Positions 16,469 to 24,909 of a stretch of DNA of 64,000 bases are shown here, in pieces. Positions within the stretch are counted from its first letter, which is position 1. Each line of letters starts with the position of its first letter. The notes below the pieces were generated by a model that saw only the letters and a list, made by a program, of their open reading frames with translations, was not told the DNA's origin and searched no databases. The stretch is from RHLJ01 sp965222205 (GTDB lineage: Bacteria > Bacteroidota > Rhodothermia > Balneolales > Balneolaceae). A program made the translations under genes and the position numbers. Where the stretch lies: contig OZ244932.1 in the NCBI GenBank assembly GCA_965222205.1, forward strand, positions 1,550,001 to 1,614,000, in the 5' to 3' direction.

Positions 16469-17170
16469 TTATTCTTCAGGATCAATTAATTTCCGTGCAA
16501 TCCCCTTTGAAACCGCTTCAGTTCTACTATGAACTGCCAGTTTCTGGTAGATATTCCGGATATGATGCCTCACTCCATCCACAGAAAGAAATATGGTTTT
16601 TCCTATAGCTGCATACGATTTACCGGTGGCTAATTCCTGCAGTATCTGAAGTTCACGTTCACTGAGTTGTTCGTCCTCACTGATTGCAGGAGCATGCAAT
16701 GTTTTTAAAATTTTGCGGGCGATATTTGGGGTTATGGGAGATCCTCCGGAAAAAGCATCTTTGACCGCTGCCACCATCTCATCGGGTGTTACTTTTTTCA
16801 TCAGATATCCAACTGCACCGGCTTTAATTGCATTAAACACGTTATCATCATCATCAAATACTGTGGCCATAATAACATGCATTGCAGGGAATTGCTTTCG
16901 GACAAGTTGAACTCCTTCAATACCGGACATTCCGGGCAGTCCGATATCCATAATTACCACTTCTGCTTTTTTAAATTCTGAGGAGGCAAAAGCTTCTTCA
17001 CAGCTTCCATAACTACCTACCACACATAAACCTGGATCATAATCAATAAAGGTTTCCCAGCCCTCTCTCATGTACTTATTGTCTTCAATAATAACTACTT
17101 TAATCAATGACTTACTCCGTATTATTTTCTGATCTATAGCTGCATAACCGTCAGTATAAGTAAATAGCAT
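16469..17170 (-). CDS. LuxR/NarL-family response regulator
   Basis: A 233-residue two-component response regulator. The receiver domain (about 23-140) has IIEDN, the phosphoacceptor Asp75 in VIMDIGLPG and the conserved Lys125 in YLMKK. The C-terminal LuxR helix-turn-helix (about 168-225) reads LSERELQILQELATGKSYAAIG then VRHHIRNIYQKL. About 22 residues precede the receiver, and the ATG at 17170 is the only good start. It lies 134 bases downstream of the propeller kinase, its likely partner, and a perfect inverted repeat sits in its leader. Confidence 0.93.
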   Translation of the reverse strand: MLFTYTDGYAAIDQKIIRSKSLIKVVIIEDNKYMREGWETFIDYDPGLCVVGSYGSCEEAFASSEFKKAEVVIMDIGLPGMSGIEGVQLVRKQFPAMHVIMATVFDDDDNVFNAIKAGAVGYLMKKVTPDEMVAAVKDAFSGGSPITPNIARKILKTLHAPAISEDEQLSERELQILQELATGKSYAAIGKTIFLSVDGVRHHIRNIYQKLAVHSRTEAVSKGIARKLIDPEE

Positions 17171-17188
17171 AATTGTTGGATTTAAATA

Positions 17189-17214
17189 ATTCAGTTCCGG
17201 TCAAAGAACTGAAT
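17189..17214. promoter_or_regulatory. Perfect 9-bp inverted repeat upstream of the response regulator
   Basis: Arms ATTCAGTTC (17189-17197) and GAACTGAAT (17206-17214) flank an 8-nt spacer. It lies 19 bases upstream of the response-regulator ATG, between kinase and regulator genes. It may be an operator (autoregulation) or a leader hairpin; no T tract follows on the minus strand, so it is not a standard terminator. Confidence 0.5.
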
Positions 17215-17304
17215 AGGTCTCTATGTTGTATAGATTATTAACTAGAAGGACAATCATAGAGTACCTGAAATCCAACAAATAAGGTCTGCATGACCATGTG
17301 GTAT

Positions 17305-20163
17305 TTACAAAGGTAATTCCATTCTCCAACGAGTTCCAAAGTCTTCTTCCGAATGTATTTTGATTACCGCCCCAATTTTAGCAGCCCTTTTCCGGATGTT
17401 TCTTATTCCGTTTCCGTCTTTAATTTCATCCAGATCAAAGCCATTGCCATTATCCTGAACGATTAGTTTCAGCATTCCATTTTCGATATCCATAATTACA
17501 TCTAAGCGGGAAGCTGCCGAATGCCGGACTGCGTTGGTTATCATTTCTTTGTAAATCATCCACAGGTGTTGACGCACTTCCATGCTGAGTTTGCCCGGGA
17601 CATGTTCGGTGATATTCAAGCTGTATTCGAGCTCCTTACTTTCCAAAAGATCGGATGCAAAACGCCTGCATTTCGACAAAAACAATTCCCAGCTATCATT
17701 CTCGGGATTGATGGACCAAACGATATCGGTGATTTTCTCTTTGGCATCCCCTGCGCTTTCGCTGATTAGTGAAACAAAGTGAGCTGCTTTTGACTGGTCT
17801 TTATCTCTTTTAATTGCTTCCGCAAAATAACTGATTCCGGTAAGCGTAGCACTCACTTCATCATGAAGGTCACTTGCAATTTTATTACGCATCCGCTCTA
17901 CTTTCAGTAATTGATTTACCCTTACTTTGTACCCGGTATACAACAACCCCGAAAAGCTGATAAAATACAACATATACGCCCACCAGGTTCGGTACCAAGG
18001 AGGTAAAATGGTGAAAGCTATTTGGTCGGGTCTTCCATCCACTTCAAACACATTCTTACTTCGAACTTTGAAAATGTATTCTCCTTCAGGAATATTGGTG
18101 TAGTCTTTTTGCGTCTCCAGCGACCATTCACTCCATTTATTATCAAAGCCTTCCAGTTTGTATGAATAGGTATTTCTTGTTTCATCGATATAGCTGGCAG
18201 CCGCATAATTAAACCGAACTTCGTTGTCTTTATACGGAAATATGATAGGCTTAACAGGCTCCCCAAATCCGCCATAAATGAGTGAATCGCGATTTACATA
18301 AATATCAGTAATATTAGTTTTGAAATCGGTTTTGTATTCCCAAACTAAATTTGAAATACGCTTCACTTCTCTTGGTGAAACCACCCAAAATCCGGATGAA
18401 GTCATATTGACATCGAGTGGAGGTGCATCTTTGGAAAGGATAGAGTATAAAGAATCAGCAGATATCCATTTCTTATCTTTCTTAATAAAAAGCCTGTCCT
18501 TCAGATTATTTCGAAACCAAAGTGTATCATCACTAATCTGATGAAATAAATGTACTTGCTTATTTACTAATGTTTGATCGTTGAACGATTTGTCTTTAGT
18601 TATTGAATTAGAAGCCTCTTCATAACTATATAACCCCACATCTGTACCTATTCTTACGATATCGTTTATTAGCCCGATAAAATTAATAGTGGTTGACTCA
18701 GGAATTTCATTAATCCGAATTATCTTTTCACTGAAATCCCGTGGACTAAGTATCCTTATTCCACTATTTCTATCTATAATCCATAAGTAACCTTTATTAT
18801 AGCTTATTCTAAAAAAATTGCCTTTTACACCAGTAGAATTAGTCCGACCATTCACATCTATATAGAATAACTCACTTCCATCTGTATAGTACACTTCATC
18901 ATCTACAACCGTTAAATAAAGTGCATTATTAGTATTTAGTTTTTGTATCTCTTTTTCTTTGATTAGTTGAACTCCTTCAGAGCTACTGATCCATAATCCT
19001 CTTTTAGTTGAAAAAAGCTCGCTAATTGAATTGTTAAGGATTCTTGAAAATGAAGATTTCCAATTCAATGGATAATCAGTAGCAAAAAGACCATTCTGTG
19101 TACCTATATAAATTTTATTATTGTAGAAATTTATAGAACTAGTACTACCAAAAATTCCACTACTTCTATCAAAGTATCTAACTGGCAAACTAATATTTAG
19201 TCTATTTATCCCATTTAAAGTAGCCACCCAAAGTTGACTTGAGTTGTCAATCATGAGTCCTAGAACCATATTATTTCTTAATTGATAACCAGAGGTTATC
19301 TCCTCCTCAAGGTCGAATTTCTCAATAACCTTACCCTCGTTATCAATGATTATAACACCACTATTTAAAGTAGCAACAGCAATCCTATTTTCTAAAATTC
19401 TCTCAGCTCGAAACGGAGTTGCTGTTTGTATTAAAGGATCAATTTCATTTTCAATCTTCGTAATTTCTCCATCCTGAAATAAAAAAAACCCATTATTTCT
19501 ACTTGCAATAAATGCTCCACCTTGTATCTCGAGAAAAGCATAAATATAGTCTTCTGAAAAAAGTTGAGTTCTATCAATAAGTATGAAATTATCCTGATTA
19601 AAGTAGTAAAGTCCACCATCAAGCCTCTTAGTGATAATCTGATCCTTGAAAGCAAATGACCTACCTAATTCGAACTTACTTCTCAAGTATCTGACAGAAA
19701 TATTATCCCATATAAAAAACCCATTCAGAGAAGTAAAATATATATTCCCATGTACTTCATGAATATCGTAGATATCTCCAATTAATATAGTATCTGGCAC
19801 AAATGAGGATAGCTCTTGGAATCTAAAACGATTTAATGAATCAGAATCCAAATACCCAAATGAGCTTTCGCTTCCATAATAAATCCTGCCATCGCTCCCC
19901 TCGAATAATCTATGTACATGTTTGGATTCTTCACCATGCTTAGTTTCCCACCTTACTCCATCAAAACGTAGAATACCACTCCCATGAGCAACATATATGA
20001 TTCCACTGCTATCCTGAGCTAAGTCCCAAGCTTGTTGGAAAGCGTCAAATTCTGATATATCATACTCTTTATTAACAGGAAAGCCCTGTGCAAAAAGATG
20101 CACAGGGCTAAAGAAAATAAATACCAGATAAATTATAGCTTTAAAAAACCTTCTAACCGCCAT
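17305..20163 (-). CDS. Two-component propeller sensor histidine kinase (Reg_prop / Y_Y_Y / HisKA_3)
   Basis: About 952 residues from the ATG at 20163. A signal peptide or anchor (to about residue 27, HLFAQG) leads into a periplasmic beta-propeller of two-component regulator repeats (about 30-610), a Y_Y_Y domain (YSYKLEGFDNKWSEWS, about 635-715), one TM helix (about 727-746), a HisKA_3 dimerisation helix with phosphoacceptor His about 767 (SDLHDEVSATL) and an HATPase domain (N-box ITNAVRH, then DNGNGF and GNGIRNIRKRA). It lacks its own receiver and DNA-binding domains, so it should signal to the LuxR regulator downstream. Its ATG lies 11 bases inside the upstream gene end, meaning tight coupling. 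The ligand is unknown; relatives often sense glycans. Confidence 0.92.
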   Translation of the reverse strand: MAVRRFFKAIIYLVFIFFSPVHLFAQGFPVNKEYDISEFDAFQQAWDLAQDSSGIIYVAHGSGILRFDGVRWETKHGEESKHVHRLFEGSDGRIYYGSESSFGYLDSDSLNRFRFQELSSFVPDTILIGDIYDIHEVHGNIYFTSLNGFFIWDNISVRYLRSKFELGRSFAFKDQIITKRLDGGLYYFNQDNFILIDRTQLFSEDYIYAFLEIQGGAFIASRNNGFFLFQDGEITKIENEIDPLIQTATPFRAERILENRIAVATLNSGVIIIDNEGKVIEKFDLEEEITSGYQLRNNMVLGLMIDNSSQLWVATLNGINRLNISLPVRYFDRSSGIFGSTSSINFYNNKIYIGTQNGLFATDYPLNWKSSFSRILNNSISELFSTKRGLWISSSEGVQLIKEKEIQKLNTNNALYLTVVDDEVYYTDGSELFYIDVNGRTNSTGVKGNFFRISYNKGYLWIIDRNSGIRILSPRDFSEKIIRINEIPESTTINFIGLINDIVRIGTDVGLYSYEEASNSITKDKSFNDQTLVNKQVHLFHQISDDTLWFRNNLKDRLFIKKDKKWISADSLYSILSKDAPPLDVNMTSSGFWVVSPREVKRISNLVWEYKTDFKTNITDIYVNRDSLIYGGFGEPVKPIIFPYKDNEVRFNYAAASYIDETRNTYSYKLEGFDNKWSEWSLETQKDYTNIPEGEYIFKVRSKNVFEVDGRPDQIAFTILPPWYRTWWAYMLYFISFSGLLYTGYKVRVNQLLKVERMRNKIASDLHDEVSATLTGISYFAEAIKRDKDQSKAAHFVSLISESAGDAKEKITDIVWSINPENDSWELFLSKCRRFASDLLESKELEYSLNITEHVPGKLSMEVRQHLWMIYKEMITNAVRHSAASRLDVIMDIENGMLKLIVQDNGNGFDLDEIKDGNGIRNIRKRAAKIGAVIKIHSEEDFGTRWRMELPL

Positions 20164-20650
20164 CACCACCGCCTGGAGGGTGTTTAATATTCGGGTCAAC
20201 ATCACTCAATATTTTCTTTAATTCACCATTAACGTCTATCTCCGAGTTGGTTTCAATAACTTTTAATCCCTCATTGAGCTTATTCTTAACCAACCCAAGC
20301 TCATAATGAATTTCAGCATAATATTTAGAATTCTGCTCATAACATGCAAAATGGTGAGGGATTTTACCTCCTTTAAGAATACTTAGTGGTCCCGGGATTC
20401 TGGTACCTGCTAGTGCTAACTTAACACCTCTAATCCCATCTTTCTCTGGCACCTGCCCCATCTCAAATAAGATCATAAAAGATTTTGTAATCGAATCATC
20501 TTGTTCAAAAGGAGAATATTCTAATGTTTTTCCTGCTTCAATCCTAGATTCTCTTTTCCCTTCATTCATACAAGCCTTTCTCTTCGGTTTTTGATCAATA
20601 ATAACAAAGACTTCTATTGGTATGGATAGGTTGTTTGTAATTTGTGACAT
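20153..20650 (-). CDS. Uncharacterised protein coupled to the propeller kinase
   Basis: I do not recognise this 165-residue protein. It has no signal peptide or TM helix, so it is predicted cytoplasmic. The N-terminal half is beta-rich (IPIEVFVII), a Cys is at about 27, and the middle contains GTRIPGPLSILKGGKIPHHFACYEQ, then a likely helix, and it ends in a Gly-rich tail (HPPGGGDGG). Its last 11 bases contain the kinase start codon, so it is the first gene of the kinase/regulator unit and probably relevant to that signalling. Confidence 0.65.
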   Translation of the reverse strand: MSQITNNLSIPIEVFVIIDQKPKRKACMNEGKRESRIEAGKTLEYSPFEQDDSITKSFMILFEMGQVPEKDGIRGVKLALAGTRIPGPLSILKGGKIPHHFACYEQNSKYYAEIHYELGLVKNKLNEGLKVIETNSEIDVNGELKKILSDVDPNIKHPPGGGDGG

Positions 20651-20979
20651 ACTTTAAATTTTTATTATAAGTTTAAAGCCCGGCAGACGTCCCCATACTT
20701 CCCTAATGTCTTTTAGCCTTTTCGAAGTAAAATTATTACCACCTAAAATGCAAACTGAGTATTTATAGTAATGTTTTGGTAAAACTCAGTGATATCAGGC
20801 GTTGGACCAAGGTGGTTAATTTCTACTTTTAGAATAGTTAACTACATACAACCAGCCACTACATAGATATGTGGTTTTTGTTGCGTTCATAAAAAAGCCG
20901 GATTGCATGGCAATCCGGCTTAGGGGTAATCTGGTGACCTTAACAGATTCTGAACCAAGTTCAGAATGGCAACAAATTT
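20651..20979. other. 329-bp intergenic region between ald and the orphan/kinase unit
   Basis: No credible gene is seen. It should hold the promoter of the orphan-kinase-regulator unit, though no clear -33/-7 pair stands out. It contains the ald terminator (20891-20921) and a 7-bp inverted repeat, ACTGAGT (20754-20760) with ACTCAGT (20784-20790), separated by 23 nt. Confidence 0.5.
20891..20921 (-). terminator. Rho-independent terminator after ald
   Basis: A perfect 12-bp stem (AAGCCGGATTGC with GCAATCCGGCTT, loop of 3 nt) at 20895-20921 is followed on the minus strand by a run of Ts at 20896-20891. It lies about 60 bases past the ald stop. Confidence 0.9.
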
Positions 20980-22095
20980 TTAATTCAACACAGTTTCCAC
21001 TGGCTCCCAGTCCATTCCGAAAGCGTTGGCCACATCTTCATATACAATGGTACCATTAACTACATTGAGTCCCATTTTTAATTCAGGATCATCACTAAGA
21101 GCTTTTTTCCAGCCTTTGTTGGCTAATGCAGTAGCATAAGGCAGGGTAACATTGGTCAATCCCAAGGTAGATGTATAAGGAACAGCACCGGGCATATTAG
21201 CCACACAATAGTGCACAACATCCTCAACAAAATAAACAGGATCTTTGTGGGTGGTTGGCTTTGAAGTTTCGAAGCACCCACCTTGGTCGATAGCCACATC
21301 AACTAACACGGTTCCGGGTCGCATTTCTTTAAGCATTTCCCGGGTAATCAAATGCGGGGCTTTGGCTCCAGGTTTAAGCACTGCACCGATAATCAAATCT
21401 ACCGATGGAAGTAGCGCACGGATGTTCGCTTCAGAAGAAAAGAACGTGTGTACATTTTTTGGCATTACATCGTCCAGGTAACGAAGTCTGCTCATATTAA
21501 TATCCATGATGGTAGTATCCGCCCCCATCCCGGCTGCGATTTTAGCGGCATTCACTCCTACAATTCCTCCACCAAGTACTAATACTTTTGCTGGCTGTAC
21601 ACCAGGAATTCCTCCCATCAACATACCACGTCCACCTTTTGGTTTTTCGAGGTAAACGGCACCTTCCTGGGCAGCCATACGTCCGGCTACTTCACTCATG
21701 GGAATCAAAAGTGGAAGTGAACCATCGGTTTTTTCGACTGTCTCGTAAGCAATAGCGATACATTTTGAGTCGACCACAGCTTTGGTCAGAGCTTCATCAG
21801 CAGCAAAGTGAAAGTAGGTAAAGATTACCTGCCCTTCTCTCATTCTTGGGTATTCCTCTGCAATAGGTTCTTTCACCTTCATGATCATTTCGGCTTTTTG
21901 CCAAAGCTCATCCACATTCTCCAAAATAGTTGCTCCGGCATTCTCATACATTTCATCGGTAAATCCACTACCTACACCTGCATCCTTCTGTATAAATACC
22001 TGGTGACCATTTCGCTTCATTTGCAGAGCTCCTCCGGGTTGAAGGGCTACTCTGTTCTCGTGGGTTTTGATTTCTTTTGGAACGCCAATAATCAT
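20980..22095 (-). CDS. ald: Alanine dehydrogenase
   Basis: A 371-residue NAD-dependent L-alanine dehydrogenase (alanine to pyruvate plus ammonia). GVPKEIKTHENRVALQP opens the protein, the NAD-binding VLGGGIVGVNAAKIAAGMGA lies around 171-190, and DVVHYCVANMPGAVPYTST with LTNVTLPYA are family signatures. Length is the standard 371. It is monocistronic with its own terminator. The pyruvate-binding residues in the N-terminal part (Arg15 region, Lys in MIMKVKEP) appear intact. Confidence 0.96.
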   Translation of the reverse strand: MIIGVPKEIKTHENRVALQPGGALQMKRNGHQVFIQKDAGVGSGFTDEMYENAGATILENVDELWQKAEMIMKVKEPIAEEYPRMREGQVIFTYFHFAADEALTKAVVDSKCIAIAYETVEKTDGSLPLLIPMSEVAGRMAAQEGAVYLEKPKGGRGMLMGGIPGVQPAKVLVLGGGIVGVNAAKIAAGMGADTTIMDINMSRLRYLDDVMPKNVHTFFSSEANIRALLPSVDLIIGAVLKPGAKAPHLITREMLKEMRPGTVLVDVAIDQGGCFETSKPTTHKDPVYFVEDVVHYCVANMPGAVPYTSTLGLTNVTLPYATALANKGWKKALSDDPELKMGLNVVNGTIVYEDVANAFGMDWEPVETVLN

Positions 22096-22280
22096 GTTTC
22101 GATAATTTATTTCGTTTATAATTTCAGACTCTTAAGGTAGCGCTTTTTTGATATATAGAGTTGAAAAAAATTTCCTAATCTGTCTGAAATTTTCTTTTCT
22201 TTGTTATTAATTGTTAAACAGCTTTTGGATAGTAAAAGTTGTTTTTATCTATCTCAATCAATTTTATCTAATTATATACT

Positions 22281-24740
22281 ATGGGATTTACAAAGTATTC
22301 GATCATTATTCTCTCACTACTGGTTTTGGGATGTACCGGAGCAAAAAACACCGCATCCTCTTCTTCTTCTTCCAGCCCGCGACAGGCGAAACCTTCTTCA
22401 AGCGATGGGATTAAACCCTTTTCTGATGTGATTAAGTCTTCGGCTGAAAAAGACGAAGGGCTTTTTAATGTGTATCAGCAGGAAGAAGATATCTTTTTCG
22501 AGATTCCTAACGAGTTACTCGGGCGAGAAATGTTGCTTGTTAGTCGTGTTGCAGGTGTTCCTCCGGGATTCTCAGGGTTTAACTCTGCGGGTTCTAAATC
22601 TGAAGAACAAGTCATTTCTTTTACACGAAATAAAGACCGTATCCTTATTCGAAAGAAATCCTACAATGCAGTAGCTGATGAAGACGATCCTGTATCCAGC
22701 TCGGTATATGCAAATAATTTCGAACCCGTTCTAGCTACTTTTGATATCGAAGCTTTAAGTAGTGATTCTTCAGGAATAGTAATAGATGTAACCGATTTCT
22801 TTAATGATGATGTAGAAGCTATAAGCGGGCTTTCTACCTGGCAAAGAAGGCAATACCAGGTTCGCCGACTAGATTCTGACCGAAGCATGGTCGAATCCAT
22901 AAAAAGTTTTCCCGAGAATATTGAGGTTCGCCAACTAATGACGTATATCTCTGCAAATCCCCCCTCAGGAACAGACGCACAAACTCTTACTATGTTAACC
23001 AGCCAATCTATGGTTCTGCTTCCGGAAGATCCTATGATGAAGCGTTTTGCGGATTACAGAGTTGGATATTTTTCTATCCGGCAGATCGACTACAGCTCAG
23101 ACGCACCAAAGGCAGAGACTAAACAATATATTCGTCGTTGGAGATTAGAGCCAAAAGACCCGGAGGCTTATGCCCGGGGGGAATTAGTAGAACCTGTTAA
23201 GCCTATTGTATACTATCTCGATCCTGCTACACCTGAGAAGTATCGCTCATACATAATTCAAGGTGTTTTAGATTGGAATGAGGCTTTTGAGGCAGCCGGA
23301 TTTAAAAATGCGGTTGTTCCTAAACTACCTCCTACTCCGGAAGAAGATCCCGATTGGAGCCCGGAAGATATCAGGTATTCTACTATCCGTTGGGTAGCAA
23401 GTACGGTACGGAATGCGGTTGGACCAAGTGTTTCTGATCCACGTTCAGGAGAAATTATTGAAAGCGATATTGTTTGGTATCATAATCACATGCGCTCTTA
23501 TCGTAACCGATTGATGATTGAAACAGGTGCAGCTAATCCTGCTGCACGATCCCTTCAACTCCCTGATGAATTAATCGGAGAAACTATGCGCCGTGTAATT
23601 TCTCATGAGATTGGTCACGCAATCGGACTTCCACATAACATGCAATCAAGTTCTGCATATCCGGTCGACTCTCTTCGTTCAGGGAAATTCACACAGGAAT
23701 GGGGAATTGCTACCACCATTATGGAATATGCACGCCAGAATTATATCGCCCAGCCTGGAGATGAAAACATTCGTTTCATTCGTCAGATTGGTCCTTATGA
23801 TAAATATTCTGTGAACTGGGGATACCGCGTTATCCCGGGAGCGGAAACTCCGGAAGATGAAAAGCCAATTCTTGATTCCTGGATTGAGGAGAAAGCGGGA
23901 GATCCGGTTTACCGTTTTGCTTCTTCTACAGGATATGATCCTTCTGCACAAACTGAAGATCTATCTAATGATCCCGTGAGAGCCAGCTCTTATGGACTGA
24001 TGAACTTGAAGCGAGTGGTTCCGAACCTAATTGAGTGGACGTCGGAGCCAGGAGAAGATTACACCGAATTACAGGAAATCTATCGCGAGCTCGTTGGGCA
24101 ATGGTCGCGCTATGCACGTCACGTTGCCACCAATATTGGAGGAGTGTATCAAACCCGAAAAACTGCTGATCAAAGTGGCTGGGTATATACTCCGGTTGAC
24201 AAAGATTATCAGATTCAGGCCATGGAATTTCTGAATGAACATGCGTTCTCCACTCCGGATTGGTTGCTTGATGAAGATATCCTCCGACGTATTGAGCATG
24301 CAGGTGCAGTTCAACGAATCAAAAACCTTCAGGCCGGAATTCTAAGATCAACAATGAATCCCGGGGTTATGACCCGCCTCACCGAGCAGGAGACTTTTGA
24401 TGATGATGCCTACTCCCTACTCGAAATGCTTGGCGATCTCAGACAAGGACTTTGGAGCGAGGTTTACAATAACCGGGCAATTAACGCGTACCGAAGATCG
24501 CTTCAAAGAGAATACATCAGTTACATCCACACCATGTTTGAAGACGATGTATTGGAAGGGCGATTTGGTGCTCCTGATTTAGATATTAAGGATTCTGACA
24601 TCAGGCCCGCGCTAAGAGCCGAGTTAATCCAGCTCAGAACCGATATCCGAAGTGCCCGATCAAATATTAGAGATCGAGCCAGCAGAACCCACATTGATGA
24701 TGTAACTGCACGGATTAATGAAATACTAGACGAAGATTAA
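22281..24740 (+). CDS. Zinc-dependent metalloprotease lipoprotein (DUF5117/DUF4953 type)
   Basis: An 819-residue exported protein with a lipoprotein signal (Cys18 in LVLGC) followed by a Ser-rich spacer. N-terminal DUF5117/5118-like region with DVIKSSAEKDEGLFNVYQ, then a gluzincin/metzincin-type catalytic domain with HEIGHAIGLPHNM at 442-454: zinc ligands His442, His446 and His452, catalytic Glu443. The C-terminal part after about 600 is helical with many Arg and Asp residues. The family is common in Bacteroidota and is probably a periplasmic or surface peptidase; substrate unknown. It is monocistronic, with a terminator 10 bases past the stop. Confidence 0.92.
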   Translation: MGFTKYSIIILSLLVLGCTGAKNTASSSSSSSPRQAKPSSSDGIKPFSDVIKSSAEKDEGLFNVYQQEEDIFFEIPNELLGREMLLVSRVAGVPPGFSGFNSAGSKSEEQVISFTRNKDRILIRKKSYNAVADEDDPVSSSVYANNFEPVLATFDIEALSSDSSGIVIDVTDFFNDDVEAISGLSTWQRRQYQVRRLDSDRSMVESIKSFPENIEVRQLMTYISANPPSGTDAQTLTMLTSQSMVLLPEDPMMKRFADYRVGYFSIRQIDYSSDAPKAETKQYIRRWRLEPKDPEAYARGELVEPVKPIVYYLDPATPEKYRSYIIQGVLDWNEAFEAAGFKNAVVPKLPPTPEEDPDWSPEDIRYSTIRWVASTVRNAVGPSVSDPRSGEIIESDIVWYHNHMRSYRNRLMIETGAANPAARSLQLPDELIGETMRRVISHEIGHAIGLPHNMQSSSAYPVDSLRSGKFTQEWGIATTIMEYARQNYIAQPGDENIRFIRQIGPYDKYSVNWGYRVIPGAETPEDEKPILDSWIEEKAGDPVYRFASSTGYDPSAQTEDLSNDPVRASSYGLMNLKRVVPNLIEWTSEPGEDYTELQEIYRELVGQWSRYARHVATNIGGVYQTRKTADQSGWVYTPVDKDYQIQAMEFLNEHAFSTPDWLLDEDILRRIEHAGAVQRIKNLQAGILRSTMNPGVMTRLTEQETFDDDAYSLLEMLGDLRQGLWSEVYNNRAINAYRRSLQREYISYIHTMFEDDVLEGRFGAPDLDIKDSDIRPALRAELIQLRTDIRSARSNIRDRASRTHIDDVTARINEILDED

Positions 24741-24748
24741 TCATTGAT

Positions 24749-24775
24749 AAAAGGCTCCGAAAGGAGCCTTTTTTG
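24749..24775 (+). terminator. Rho-independent terminator after the metalloprotease gene
   Basis: A short strong hairpin, AAAGGCTCC with GGAGCCTTT around a GAAA loop, is followed by a T tract (24769-24774). Confidence 0.9.
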
Positions 24776-24909
24776 TTTATACCTTTCTCCAATCAGGAGC
24801 TTCTACTCTCTATTGAATCCTTATAAATACTTGTTTTTAGCATTAACATAAGATGATTCTAATCGCATTTAATTCAGGATAGAGGGAAATTCGGGGATTA
24901 ATATTTCTC

